Shown: positions 55,518-64,000 of the stretch, piece after piece
Numbering within the stretch: position 1 is the stretch's first letter
How the letters are laid out: every line of letters begins with the position of its first letter
NCBI GenBank assembly: GCA_948467545.1
Contig: CAOKER010000011.1
Location: 1-64,000, forward strand
Length of the DNA: 64,000 bases
Direction: 5' to 3'
Origin: an uncultured Eubacteriales bacterium
Lineage (GTDB): Bacteria > Bacillota > Clostridia > Oscillospirales > CAG-272
The notes under the pieces: generated by a model
Told to the model about the DNA's origin: nothing
Seen by the model: the letters and a program-made list of their open reading frames with translations, nothing else
Database searches by the model: none
Made by a program: the position numbers and the translations under genes

Positions 55518-57461
55518 ATGTTTGAAAATGAACTCACTGCGCTTGCCGAAATGAGCAATAAATTCGGTTCTGACGCCGATTATGTTCTTGCGGGCGGCGG
55601 AAATACATCCTTTAAAAGCGATGACTGTCTTTTTGTAAAAGGTTCGGGAACTGCGCTTGCCACAATAAAACCGGATGATTTTGTAAAAATGGACCGTCAT
55701 GCTCTCGAAGCAATGTGGGATAAGCGTTATCCCGCGGGGGAAAAGGAACGCGAAGCTGCTGTTCTTGAGGATATGATGGACGCAAGAGTAAAGGGCGAAA
55801 CGCGCCGTCCGAGCGTGGAAACACTTCTGCATGAGCTTTTCCGGCAGAGATATGTTCTTCATGTTCATCCTGCACTTGTGAATGCTCTTACATGTTCGGT
55901 CAACGGCAGAGAAAAAGCGCTTTCGATGTTTCCCGAAGCGGTTTGGGTTCCGGCATGCAAGCCCGGATATATTCTTGCATTGAACTGCCGCGAAGCGATT
56001 GCAGAGAAAATGAGGACAAACGGCGGAAGTTTTCCTCAGATTCTTTTTCTTGAGAATCACGGTATTTTCGTTGCCGGAGATGATGCTGACGCTGTTGGAA
56101 AGCTTGCAAGCGGTATACTTTCTCGTATACATAGTGAGATAAACGGAGGCGAGCCGTTTTCCGATTTTGATCCGTCCGATGATTTCGATATAGACCGTGC
56201 GGTTTCAATAGCTCCGGTGCTCAGAATGCTTTACTCGGATGGTACATCCGAAGCGGTTGTAAAGTTTGAATGCAGCCGTGCTGTTCTTGATTATGATCCG
56301 TCTGTAAAATCGCTTACGCCTGATCATATTGTTTATACCAAAGCCGCTCAGCTTGTACTTCCTTTAGAGACAGATGAAGCCGGAATTCGCTCAGAATTTG
56401 AAGCGTTTACAGAGAAAAACGGATATAAACCGCGTATTGTAATTGTAAAAGGACTTGGAATCTTTGCATGCGGAAAAAACGCCAAGGAAGCTGAGACTGC
56501 AAGAGAAGTATTTGTAGATGCCGTTAAAATCGTATACTTTGCAAAAGCGTTTGGCGGTGTAAAGCCGATGACACCGGATTTAATTGACTTTATTGTAAAC
56601 TGGGAGGTTGAAAGCTACCGCAGCAAAGTAAGTCTTGCGGCAGGTGCGGGCAAGCGTCTTGAGGGAAAAATTGTTATCGTAACAGGAGGGGCTCAGGGCT
56701 TTGGCAAAGGAATTGCCGACGCTATGGCCGCTGAGGGTGCGAACATTGTTATTGCCGATATGAACGCGGATGGAGCCGAAAAGGCAGCGCGTGAGTATGG
56801 TGTACATGGTTATTCTGTTGCGGCAAACGTAACTGACGAGGATTCTGTCAAGAATATGGTCGACCGTACGGTTCTCGCTTTCGGCGGACTTGACGTATTT
56901 GTAAACAATGCGGGAGTAGTTAAGGCAGGAAGTCTTGAGGAAATGACAAAGAAGAATTTGGAGTTTGTAACTGCTGTAAACTACACAGGCTATTTTCTCT
57001 GTACAAAGTATGCTTCTGCCGTAATGAAAATTCAGCACAGAATCGCTCCGTCATATATGATGGACATTATTGAAATCAACTCAAAGTCGGGACTGGCGGG
57101 TTCCAACAAAAATTTCGCTTATGCCGGAAGCAAATTCGGCGGAATCGGTCTGACGCAGTCTTTTGCTCTTGAGCTTGTTCCGTATAATATCAAGGTTAAT
57201 GCGGTCTGCCCCGGAAACTTTCTCAACGGTCCGCTGTGGAGCGATCCCGAAAAAGGACTGTTCGTTCAGTATCTCAATGCCGGAAAGGTTCCGGGCGCCA
57301 AAACGGTTGAGGATGTCCGCCGTTTTTATGAGAGTAAGGTCCCGCTTAACCGAGGCTGCGAGACGCTCGACGTTGCTCGCGCAATTTTCTATATAATTGA
57401 GCAGGAGTACGAAACCGGTCAGGCTGTGCCTGTAACCGGAGGTCAGTCTATGCTGAAGTAA
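55518..57461 (+). CDS. Bifunctional class II aldolase / short-chain dehydrogenase
   Basis: 647 residues, two fused enzymes. The N-terminal about 370 residues form a class II aldolase/adducin domain (LAGGGNTSFKS, HELFRQRYVLHVHPALVNALTC with metal-binding His, ENHGIFVAGDDAD). Residues about 385-647 are a short-chain dehydrogenase/reductase: GKIVIVTGGAQGFGKGIADAM (cofactor-binding TGxxxGxG) and a YAGSKFG region with the catalytic Tyr-x3-Lys. Such fusions (rhamnulose-1-phosphate aldolase/alcohol dehydrogenase-like, YuxG type) combine sugar-phosphate cleavage with reduction or oxidation. Middle gene of the operon. Confidence 0.88.
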   Translation: MFENELTALAEMSNKFGSDADYVLAGGGNTSFKSDDCLFVKGSGTALATIKPDDFVKMDRHALEAMWDKRYPAGEKEREAAVLEDMMDARVKGETRRPSVETLLHELFRQRYVLHVHPALVNALTCSVNGREKALSMFPEAVWVPACKPGYILALNCREAIAEKMRTNGGSFPQILFLENHGIFVAGDDADAVGKLASGILSRIHSEINGGEPFSDFDPSDDFDIDRAVSIAPVLRMLYSDGTSEAVVKFECSRAVLDYDPSVKSLTPDHIVYTKAAQLVLPLETDEAGIRSEFEAFTEKNGYKPRIVIVKGLGIFACGKNAKEAETAREVFVDAVKIVYFAKAFGGVKPMTPDLIDFIVNWEVESYRSKVSLAAGAGKRLEGKIVIVTGGAQGFGKGIADAMAAEGANIVIADMNADGAEKAAREYGVHGYSVAANVTDEDSVKNMVDRTVLAFGGLDVFVNNAGVVKAGSLEEMTKKNLEFVTAVNYTGYFLCTKYASAVMKIQHRIAPSYMMDIIEINSKSGLAGSNKNFAYAGSKFGGIGLTQSFALELVPYNIKVNAVCPGNFLNGPLWSDPEKGLFVQYLNAGKVPGAKTVEDVRRFYESKVPLNRGCETLDVARAIFYIIEQEYETGQAVPVTGGQSMLK

Positions 57462-57492
57462 TAAAGCGGCAGGAAAGGATTTGAAATAAAAA

Positions 57493-58680
57493 ATGATGAC
57501 ACTTGACGAGCTTCGCAGAATAAAGGAGGGCGTTGATAAGGGGCAAATTCCCGCGCCGCCGGATACATATTATGTAAATAATCATATACACACAACTTAT
57601 TCATTTTCGCCGTACAATCCGGCGGAGGCTGTGTATATGGCGTGGAAGAACGGTCTAAAAACAGCCGGTATTATGGATCATGATTCCGCAGGCGGAGCAA
57701 AGGAATTTATAGAGGCCGGAAAAATCATCGGTATGCCGGTGACCTGCGGTATAGAGTGCCGTATCGATATGTCGATGACTTCGGTAAACGGAAGAAGAAT
57801 AAACAATCCGGACCAAAAATCTGTTGCTTATGTTGCTATGCACGGAATTCCGCATCAGAACATTGATTCGGTTGACAGATTTCTCGCTCCATACCGTGAA
57901 AAACGCAATATCAGAAATAGGAAGATGTGCGAAAATATAAGCGAAATTGTAAAGCCCTACGGCTTTAAGCTTGACTTTGATACAGATGTTCTTCCGATTT
58001 CAAATTATGCGGCAGGCGGCTCGGTAACCGAGCGTCATATACTGTTTGCTCTTGCGAAAAAGATAACCGCAAGATATAAAACTCCGGCCGAGGTACTGTC
58101 ATTTCTTGAAAACGAAATGAAGATAAGCATTTCTCCTAAGCTGCGCGGATTTATTGCCGACGGAGAGCAAACGCCGGAATTTTATGAGTATGATATTCTC
58201 GGAGTACTCAAAAGCGATCTTGTTGAGAAATTTTATATCCCGGCAACCGATGAATGCCCCAAGGCACCGGATTTTATAAAAATGGTTCATGATAACGGAG
58301 GTATAGCGGCTTACGCGTATCTCGGAGACGTCGGAAATTCGGTTACAGGGGATAAGAAAGCGGCTAAATTCGAGGACGATTACCTTGATGAGCTGGTCGG
58401 TGTACTTCTTGAGCTTGGTTTTGACGCGATTACTTATATGCCGACAAGAAATACCCTTGCTCAGCTTCAGCGTATAATGAAAATATGTGAAGACAACAAG
58501 TTCTTCCAAATATCGGGCGAAGATATTAATTCGCCGCGACAGTCATTTATTTGTCATGCGCTTGATGACGAGCACTTTAAGCATCTTATTGACAATACAT
58601 ATACGCTTATAGGATATGAACAGGCGGCATCTGAAAATCTTGAGGCTGCCAAAGAAAAGTATTCGTTTATTTTCGAATAA
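57493..58680 (+). CDS. PHP-domain phosphoesterase
   Basis: 395 residues. The PHP metal-binding motifs are visible: NNHIHTTYSFSPYNP (HxH), TAGIMDHDSAGGAKE (DHD), GIECR and, late in the protein, SGEDINSPRQSF. PHP enzymes are trinuclear phosphoesterases including phosphatases acting on sugar phosphates. As the last gene of a SorE-like/aldolase-SDR operon it could dephosphorylate a pathway intermediate or product. Only a distant GGAAAGGAT ribosome site is visible before the ATG. Confidence 0.85.
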   Translation: MMTLDELRRIKEGVDKGQIPAPPDTYYVNNHIHTTYSFSPYNPAEAVYMAWKNGLKTAGIMDHDSAGGAKEFIEAGKIIGMPVTCGIECRIDMSMTSVNGRRINNPDQKSVAYVAMHGIPHQNIDSVDRFLAPYREKRNIRNRKMCENISEIVKPYGFKLDFDTDVLPISNYAAGGSVTERHILFALAKKITARYKTPAEVLSFLENEMKISISPKLRGFIADGEQTPEFYEYDILGVLKSDLVEKFYIPATDECPKAPDFIKMVHDNGGIAAYAYLGDVGNSVTGDKKAAKFEDDYLDELVGVLLELGFDAITYMPTRNTLAQLQRIMKICEDNKFFQISGEDINSPRQSFICHALDDEHFKHLIDNTYTLIGYEQAASENLEAAKEKYSFIFE

Positions 58681-58697
58681 GAATAAGTATATAATTA

Positions 58698-58771
58698 AAG
58701 CGCCGCAGCCGCAACGTTGAGAGCAAGGGGGTGAAATCCTTTAATCTTAGCTTATGTTCGCCGCGGCGCTT
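58698..58771 (+). terminator. Terminator-like stem after the PHP gene
   Basis: AAGCGCCGC (58698-58706) pairs with GCGGCGCTT (58763-58771), with a 56-nt loop that holds its own small hairpin. No strong U-run. Confidence 0.6.
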
Positions 58772-58936
58772 ATTAAATGTATCTCCGAGGTGATTTCCGG
58801 GATTTTTGTTTTCCGATATTAAGATGTTATTATACGAAATTTCGGTCTGAATTGTTTAAAAAGATAAATTGATTTTAAAGCTGGCGGAAATTTACTTTTT
58901 TGTCTGGATTAAATGTTTCGCGAAAGGCAGACTTTT

Positions 58937-59260
58937 ATGAATATTATTATAGCGTCTTTTAATTTTATATCTGAATATTCGGATTTTTTTGTAATTTTCT
59001 TTGTTTTTATGAATATTATAACATTAGCCGTTTACGGTGTGGATAAGCGAAGCGCACAGGCAGGAAAGCGCCGGGTAAGCGAAAGTCTTCTGATTGCATT
59101 TTCCGCCTGTTTCGGAGCAGTCGGTGCTTTTATTGGAATGAAAGTATTTCATCATAAAACCAGAAAACCGAAATTTCGGATTTTAGTTCCTGTTTTTATG
59201 ATGATTCAGATTTTGTTTTTTATCTGTTTGATTATATTTGAAGGAATCCCTAAAAGTTAA
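58937..59260 (+). CDS. DUF1294 family membrane protein
   Basis: 107 residues from ATG 58937 (GAAAGG 9 nt upstream). Two or three membrane helices; the family signature is present: AVYGVDKRSAQAGKRRVSESLLIAFSACFGAVGAFIGMKVFHHKTRKPKF. Function unknown. Confidence 0.85.
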   Translation: MNIIIASFNFISEYSDFFVIFFVFMNIITLAVYGVDKRSAQAGKRRVSESLLIAFSACFGAVGAFIGMKVFHHKTRKPKFRILVPVFMMIQILFFICLIIFEGIPKS

Positions 59261-59354
59261 GATAAAAAATCGGTACTAAAATTACAGTCGCATATATTAA
59301 TATCAGGTTGGAGGGGTAAATTTTTCATTTGCAGTACTTTTTTGCAGAAATCTA

Positions 59355-59383
59355 TTGACAAAATGAGCAAGTTATGATATTAT
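59355..59383 (+). promoter_or_regulatory. Promoter of tRNA-Arg
   Basis: TTGACA (59355-59360), 17-nt spacer, TATTAT (59378-59383). Confidence 0.85.
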
Positions 59384-59403
59384 ATTAAGGTAATCGAATA
59401 GAT

Positions 59404-59479
59404 GCGCCCGTAGCTCAGCGGATAGAGTACTCGGCTACGAACCGATTGGTCAGAGGTTCGAATCCTCCCGGGCGCGCCA
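59404..59479 (+). tRNA. tRNA-Arg(ACG)
   Basis: Acceptor GCGCCCG/CGGGCGC, anticodon loop CTACGAA with anticodon ACG (to be edited to ICG), T arm TTCGAAT, encoded CCA. Confidence 0.95.
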
Positions 59480-59490
59480 AAACAAAGATC

Positions 59491-59524
59491 CCATTGATGT
59501 ATGATGTATATCAATGGTTTTTTT
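59491..59524 (+). terminator. Terminator of tRNA-Arg
   Basis: CCATTGAT pairs with ATCAATGG, followed by TTTTTTT. Confidence 0.88.
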
Positions 59525-59654
59525 GTATTTATTATCAGTTTTGAATATTCGTTAGTGCAGTTTTTTTGTGAAAATATACTTGATTATGAGCAGTTAAAAT
59601 AATTCAGAGCTTTTGATTTACAGCTTGATCAGCGTCAGCTGCTTCCTTGCCTTT

Positions 59655-59750
59655 TTATCTGTTATTTTTGTCACTTCCCCCTATAAATACCGCCAGAGTG
59701 AAAACTCCGAAAACTCCGCCTGCGATAAAGCTTATAATACACCCGGTCAT
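59655..59750 (-). CDS. 31-residue hydrophobic peptide (DUF3789-like)
   Basis: A short gene on the minus strand encoding MTGCIISFIAGGVFGVFTLA followed by VFIGGSDKNNR. It has one membrane helix and a polar tail, like the small DUF3789 proteins found across Clostridia. An AAGGAG site lies about 10 nt before the ATG. Function of such peptides is unknown. Confidence 0.65.
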   Translation of the reverse strand: MTGCIISFIAGGVFGVFTLAVFIGGSDKNNR

Positions 59751-59919
59751 TTATGAAATTCTCCTTGTTCTGATAAATCTTATCCGCATGTTTTATTTAT
59801 GACTGTAACGACATAATATATTTTTAACTTTAATTTGAAAATTAATCACAATTTTTGAGCTTGAATCTTCTTCATGCTAAAAAATTCAAAAAATATTTTC
59901 AAAAACAAATAGTTTGTTG

Positions 59920-59948
59920 TTGACAGGAGGATAAGAAAGTGATAGAAT
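59920..59948 (+). promoter_or_regulatory. Promoter of the dap operon
   Basis: TTGACA (59920-59925), 17-nt spacer, TAGAAT (59943-59948), just upstream of the lysine riboswitch. Confidence 0.82.
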
Positions 59949-59957
59949 GATAAACAA

Positions 59958-60120
59958 GGAAGATAGAGGCGCATTTTGTCATCAGTATACCGGTGTAAAA
60001 AGCGGTGCTCGCTGTTGCCGGTAGAAAGGGACGAATGCCGAGGGGGAATTTTTGCACAGATTCTTTCCGGGCAAGCAAAATAAGATTTGTTTGACTGTCG
60101 CGTGAGCGGAGGACTATCGC
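59958..60120 (+). promoter_or_regulatory. Lysine riboswitch (L box)
   Basis: GATAGAGGCGCA at the start, GCCGGTAGAAAGGGA, CGAATGCCGAGGG, TTCCGGGCAAGC and CTGTCGCGTGAGCGGAGGACTATC at the end are the L-box conserved blocks. P1 is GATAG (59962-59966) with CTATC (60114-60118). It senses lysine and controls dapA-dapB-dapF-dapL. Confidence 0.93.
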
Positions 60121-60174
60121 AAAATAAAGATACACGTCATGTATAATTTATATTTGCATGTTATAGTCATTACG

Positions 60175-60207
60175 GCCGATACTCTTCTGAGTATCGGCTT
60201 TGTTGTT
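60175..60207 (+). terminator. Riboswitch-controlled terminator before dapA
   Basis: GCCGATACTC (60175-60184) pairs with GAGTATCGGC (60189-60198), then TTTGTTGTT. It should form when lysine is bound, stopping transcription before dapA. Confidence 0.88.
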
Positions 60208-60317
60208 CTTCTGATTTTCGGCAATAAATACTTGTAGTCCGGGGAGATAAGAAGATCCCGGCAAAACGGAAGGCGTGAATTTAATAGCTTTCCTAAGAAG
60301 AAAGGAATCGTTATAAC

Positions 60318-61205
60318 ATGAAAAAGACAATTTTTGAAGGAGTTGCGACTGCGCTTATTACTCCGTTTAAGGGCGGAGAGGTTGATTTTGAGGCTTTTGG
60401 ACGTATAATAGATTGGCAAATAGAATGCGGTATTGACGCACTTGTAATTTGCGGAACGACGGGAGAGGCTTCTACTCTGACAGATGAAGAGCATCAAAAG
60501 GTGATTGCGTTTGCTGTAGAGCGGGCGAATAAGCGGATACCGATAATAGCCGGAACTGGTTCTAATGATACCGCATATGCTCTTGAGCTTACAAACGCAG
60601 CATGCAGGTCAGGCGTCGACGCTGTTCTTGTTGCCACACCGTACTATAACAAGGCTACTCAGCGTGGACTCATTGAGATGTATACGGCCATTGCAGACCA
60701 CAGTACTGTGCCTGTAATTCTGTACAACGTGCCGTCAAGAACCGGGGTTAATATAGCTCCTGCCACATACCGTATTCTTGCAGAACATCCGAATATAGCT
60801 GCAATAAAAGAAGCGAACGGAGATATTTCAAAGATTGTTGAGACAATGTCATATGTGCATGAAAAGCTGGATCTTTACAGCGGAAACGACGATCAGATAG
60901 TTCCGCTCATGTCGCTTGGAGCTAAGGGAGTAATATCGGTTCTTTCAAATATCATGCCGAGGGAGACAAAGGAGATTGTTTCATCATTCATGCAGGGAGA
61001 TATAAAGCGATCCGCGTTTTTGCAGTATAAATATCATGAACTTATTGACGCTTTGTTCTGTGAAGTAAATCCTATTCCGGTAAAGGCTGCGATGGCAGGT
61101 ATGGGATTTTGTGAAAACAGTCTCAGACTTCCGCTGACTGTAATGTCCGAAGAGCCGATGAACAAGATGTATTCCATAATGCGCGGTCTCGGACTGATAA
61201 ATTGA
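60318..61205 (+). CDS. dapA: 4-hydroxy-tetrahydrodipicolinate synthase
   Basis: 295 residues, TIM-barrel aldolase: GVATALITPFKGGEVDF, VICGTTGEASTLT, VILYNVPSRTG (Tyr) and AAIKEANGD (Schiff-base Lys). It condenses pyruvate with aspartate semialdehyde, the first step of the diaminopimelate branch. First gene behind the lysine riboswitch; dapB follows after 46 nt. Confidence 0.97.
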   Translation: MKKTIFEGVATALITPFKGGEVDFEAFGRIIDWQIECGIDALVICGTTGEASTLTDEEHQKVIAFAVERANKRIPIIAGTGSNDTAYALELTNAACRSGVDAVLVATPYYNKATQRGLIEMYTAIADHSTVPVILYNVPSRTGVNIAPATYRILAEHPNIAAIKEANGDISKIVETMSYVHEKLDLYSGNDDQIVPLMSLGAKGVISVLSNIMPRETKEIVSSFMQGDIKRSAFLQYKYHELIDALFCEVNPIPVKAAMAGMGFCENSLRLPLTVMSEEPMNKMYSIMRGLGLIN

Positions 61206-61251
61206 GCGTGTGATACTGAAATAGATTTGCAAAGGAAAACGGATTTGTAAA

Positions 61252-61980
61252 ATGAGATTTATTGTAAACGGTGCTTGCGGCAGAATGGGGAATGAGGTTA
61301 TAAAGCAGCTTTCGGAAGATGAGCTTGCTGCCAGAGTTGACGCATTTTCCGAAGATGACGGCGTTATACGGGATATAAATGAGTTTAAGGGCAGAGCGGA
61401 TGGAATCATTGATTTTTCATCTCATCTTGGAACGGCAGCGCTTTGCAGCTATGCATCCGATCATAGGATACCTCTTGTTATAGCTTCTACCGGGCACACT
61501 GATGAAGAAAAAAATAAAATAGAGGAGACTGCGGAGAAGATTCCGATATTTTTTTCATATAATATGTCGGTGGGGATTGCGGCTTTGTGTGAAATGGTAA
61601 AAATGGCTGCCTCAATTTTTCCGGAAAGTGATATCGAGATTGTCGAAACTCATCATAAGATGAAGAAGGACGCTCCGAGCGGAACTGCAATTATGCTTGC
61701 AGGCGCTGTTTTGTCGGTCAGAGATGGTAAAATTGTCTGTGGACGGGAAGGAGAAAGCCTTCGTTCGGACAGCGAAATCGGAATTCATTCTTTGAGACTT
61801 GCAAATGTTGTGGGTAAGCATGAGGTTATAATATCGAACGGTTTAGAAACATTGACTCTGACCCATGAAGCGCACAGCCGTACACTTTTTGCGCAGGGAG
61901 CCGTAAGGGCTGCAAGGTTTATTGTCGGTAAGCCTGCCGGACTGTATAATATGCAGCAGCTTCTGAACGGCAGCCGTTAG
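61252..61980 (+). CDS. dapB: 4-hydroxy-tetrahydrodipicolinate reductase
   Basis: 242 residues. Nucleotide-binding VNGACGRMGNEV at the N-terminus, FSSHLGTAALC, and the catalytic HHKMKKDAPSGTA segment. It reduces the DapA product to tetrahydrodipicolinate using NAD(P)H. Confidence 0.96.
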   Translation: MRFIVNGACGRMGNEVIKQLSEDELAARVDAFSEDDGVIRDINEFKGRADGIIDFSSHLGTAALCSYASDHRIPLVIASTGHTDEEKNKIEETAEKIPIFFSYNMSVGIAALCEMVKMAASIFPESDIEIVETHHKMKKDAPSGTAIMLAGAVLSVRDGKIVCGREGESLRSDSEIGIHSLRLANVVGKHEVIISNGLETLTLTHEAHSRTLFAQGAVRAARFIVGKPAGLYNMQQLLNGSR

Positions 61981-62018
61981 CCGGAATTTCACAACAGAGA
62001 AAGGAACAGGTGTTGCAA

Positions 62019-62873
62019 ATGAAGATACCTTTTACAAAGATGCAGGGCATAGGGAATGATTATATTTATGTCAACTGTATGTCCGGAGAATATTTTGATC
62101 CTGCGGAGCTTTCGGTTAAAATGTCTCCGAGACATATGAGCGTCGGCGCCGACGGATTGGTTTTAATCTGTTCGTCCGATGTCGCGGATGCAAAGATGAG
62201 AATGTTTAATGCGGATGGAAGCGAAGGAAGAATGTGCGGAAATGCGATTCGGTGCGTCGGCAAATATTTGTATGATAATGGAATAGTGAATAAAAGTAAT
62301 ATCTCCGTTGAGACATTGTCCGGAATAAAATATCTTACCCTTACCTTGAAAAATGGAAGGGTATCTTATGTAAGCGTTGATATGGGGAGAGCTTCTTTTG
62401 TACCCGACAGGATTCCCGTTGTGTCCGATACCGAGGTGATAAACGGTCCGATAACCGTTTCGTCGGGCGAGTACCGTTTTACTGCGGTTACTGTTGGAAA
62501 TCCGCACGCGGTTATTTACGCCGAGGAGCTCGATTCGCTTGATCTTGAAAAAATAGGTCCCGAATTTGAGAACAACGAGTTGTTTCCTGAGCGTATAAAC
62601 ACGGAGTTTGTCAAGGTGATTTCCGGAACACACCTGCAAATGCGCGTATGGGAGAGGGGAAGCGGCGAAACATGGGCGTGCGGAACGGGAGCGTGCGCGG
62701 TTGTCGCAGCATCGGTAAAAAACGGAATATGTTCTGCGAATACCGAAATTACAGTGACTCTTATCGGTGGAGACCTGAAAATCACCTGTTCCGATGATTA
62801 CAGACTTACAATGAGAGGCGCGGCTGTTAAGGTTTATGACGGCGTGTTTGACACAGCGGATTTTGATATGTAA
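62019..62873 (+). CDS. dapF: Diaminopimelate epimerase
   Basis: 284 residues from ATG 62019 (the frame opens at GTG 62010). The two catalytic cysteines are visible in MCGNAIRC (about residue 71) and ACGTGACAV (about 220), with MQGIGNDYIYVNC at the start. It converts LL- to meso-diaminopimelate for peptidoglycan and lysine. Confidence 0.96.
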   Translation: MKIPFTKMQGIGNDYIYVNCMSGEYFDPAELSVKMSPRHMSVGADGLVLICSSDVADAKMRMFNADGSEGRMCGNAIRCVGKYLYDNGIVNKSNISVETLSGIKYLTLTLKNGRVSYVSVDMGRASFVPDRIPVVSDTEVINGPITVSSGEYRFTAVTVGNPHAVIYAEELDSLDLEKIGPEFENNELFPERINTEFVKVISGTHLQMRVWERGSGETWACGTGACAVVAASVKNGICSANTEITVTLIGGDLKITCSDDYRLTMRGAAVKVYDGVFDTADFDM

Positions 62874-62894
62874 TACGAAAGGTATGTTGTAGAT

Positions 62895-64000
62895 ATGAAA
62901 ATTAAAATTAACGAGAATTTCAGGAGCATGAAACAAAGCTATCTTTTTTCCGAAATCGCGTCACGGGTAAAAAAATACTCTGCCGAACACAGCGATAAGA
63001 GAATCATTCGTCTTGGAATCGGGGATGTAACGCTTCCTCTCGGAAAGACGGTTGTCGGTGCAATGGAAAAGGCAACCCGTGAGATGGGTGTAAAAGAGAC
63101 TTTTCGCGGATATGCTCCGGAGTACGGTTATGATTTTCTCCGCGAAAAAATTGCTCGGAGCTATGAAAGACATGGGGTTACGCTGTCCGGAGATGAGATT
63201 TATGTGTCAGACGGAGCAAAGAGCGACGTCGGCAATATAGTCGATATACTCGGAGACAATCCGATTTATATTCCCGATCCGGTTTATCCGGTATACATGG
63301 ATTCAAATATGATGAGTGGGAGAAAGATATATTATTTGGAAGGAAACCGGGAAAACTCATTTCTTCCTATGCCTTCGGAAAAAATGCAGGACGGCGCCGT
63401 AATTTATCTTTGCTCACCCAACAACCCGACAGGCGCGGTATATTCTTATAAACAGCTTAAAGAATGGGTTGATTATGCAATAAATTCAGGGTCGCTTATT
63501 ATCTTCGACGCCGCGTATGAAGCATTTATTTCCGGAGATTATCCTCATTCAATTTATGAAATTGACGGCTCAAAAGAGTGTGCTGTTGAAATCTGCTCAT
63601 TTTCAAAAACTGCCGGATTTACCGGTACACGCTGCGCATGGGCGGTGTACCCGTCTGAGTTAAAGGCAGGCGATGTTTCGCTTGGAAAGTTATGGACGCG
63701 CCGTCAGGCAACAAAATTTAACGGTGTGCCGTACATTGTTCAGCGCGGAGCAGAGGCTTCTCTTTCCGATGCAGGGCGTGAAGAAAGCAGAGAAATGATT
63801 GCATATTATATGGAAAATGCCGGCAGACTTGCATCGCTTCTTGATGAAAAGGGGATTTTTTATACAGGCGGAAAATCCTCTCCATATATTTGGCTGAGCT
63901 GTCCGGGCGGAATGTCGTCTTGGGATTTCTTTGATTATCTGCTTGATAATGTTCAGGTTGTAGGTACTCCGGGCGCAGGATTCGGCGCCGCGGGAGAGGG
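62895..64000 (+). CDS. dapL: LL-diaminopimelate aminotransferase (partial, runs off the window)
   Basis: Starts at ATG 62895, 21 nt after dapF, and is still open at 64000 (368 codons). PLP aminotransferase: RIIRLGIGDVTLPLG, YLCSPNNPTGAVY, and SFSKTAGFTGTRCAW with the PLP lysine. DapL makes LL-diaminopimelate from tetrahydrodipicolinate in one step, replacing the succinyl- or acetyl-blocked routes, and fits with a dapA-dapB-dapF neighbourhood lacking dapD/E/H. Full length should be about 400 residues. Confidence 0.93.
   Translation, partial: MKIKINENFRSMKQSYLFSEIASRVKKYSAEHSDKRIIRLGIGDVTLPLGKTVVGAMEKATREMGVKETFRGYAPEYGYDFLREKIARSYERHGVTLSGDEIYVSDGAKSDVGNIVDILGDNPIYIPDPVYPVYMDSNMMSGRKIYYLEGNRENSFLPMPSEKMQDGAVIYLCSPNNPTGAVYSYKQLKEWVDYAINSGSLIIFDAAYEAFISGDYPHSIYEIDGSKECAVEICSFSKTAGFTGTRCAWAVYPSELKAGDVSLGKLWTRRQATKFNGVPYIVQRGAEASLSDAGREESREMIAYYMENAGRLASLLDEKGIFYTGGKSSPYIWLSCPGGMSSWDFFDYLLDNVQVVGTPGAGFGAAGE

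Overview
The window looks like a chromosome segment of an anaerobic, spore-forming member of the Firmicutes (class Clostridia). The evidence is a CtsR-McsA-McsB-ClpC operon with CtsR boxes, Prp protease next to an N-terminally extended L27, SpoVG, two CotF-like small coat-type proteins, type III glutamine synthetase, a T-box, a lysine riboswitch, and a DapL-type lysine/diaminopimelate pathway. Base composition is moderately AT-rich, SD sequences are strong, and promoters are canonical TTGACA-17-TATAAT. A family or genus cannot be fixed from this sequence alone.

Layout. (1) 1-9095: an accessory block at the 3' end of an initiator tRNA-Met gene. Element A (about 55-6600) has a tyrosine integrase, an excisionase-like protein, an HUH replication initiator, a DUF6076-like zinc protein, and a cargo of two zinc-ribbon membrane proteins plus a ribbon-helix-helix regulator. 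Directly behind it, after a second copy of the tRNA end, lies element B (about 6650-9020). B keeps both element ends but has lost integrase, excisionase and rep, and carries a surface protein plus an XRE regulator in the same slot. This is the arrangement of an integrative element followed by a cis-mobilizable remnant. (2) 9272-12645: an ECF sigma factor with a very long C-terminal extension, then a ferredoxin-type protein divergent from a Crp/Fnr regulator. (3) 12881-18885: a nitrogen-assimilation island (attenuator-like leader, GS-III, Amt fused to PII, Asn T-box, asparagine synthetase). (4) 19151-26672: response regulator, acyl-ACP thioesterase, class II aldolase, MazF-like RNase, NrdR, coat-like proteins, NimA-like protein, MgtE. 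(5) 27618-33914: L21-Prp-L27, SpoVG, a degenerate PfkB kinase, RuvX, D,D-carboxypeptidase, Xer recombinase. (6) 34064-37316: tRNA-Thr, a SLOG protein, a lipoprotein and a sortase-type surface protein. (7) 37694-42531: clpC operon with three CtsR boxes. (8) 42632-53557: SLH-domain protein, RluA, DUF3810, MurA, tRNA-Pro, esterase, Obg, LigA. (9) 53693-58771: a three-gene catabolic operon (SorE-like dehydrogenase, aldolase-SDR fusion, PHP protein). (10) 58937-64000: DUF1294 protein, tRNA-Arg, a 31-residue membrane peptide, then a lysine riboswitch driving dapA-dapB-dapF-dapL, the last gene running off the window.

The genes cooperate in three clear circuits. Ammonium uptake and its PII sensor sit beside GS-III and asparagine synthetase, which is controlled by uncharged tRNA-Asn. 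The heat-shock regulator CtsR represses its own operon, which encodes its kinase and the ClpC unfoldase. Lysine feeds back through its riboswitch on the whole diaminopimelate branch. The least explained parts are the two-element accretion with exchangeable cargo, the extended sigma factor, the degenerate PfkB protein, a family of GC-rich intergenic repeats, and two small tandem-repeat arrays in intergenic DNA.
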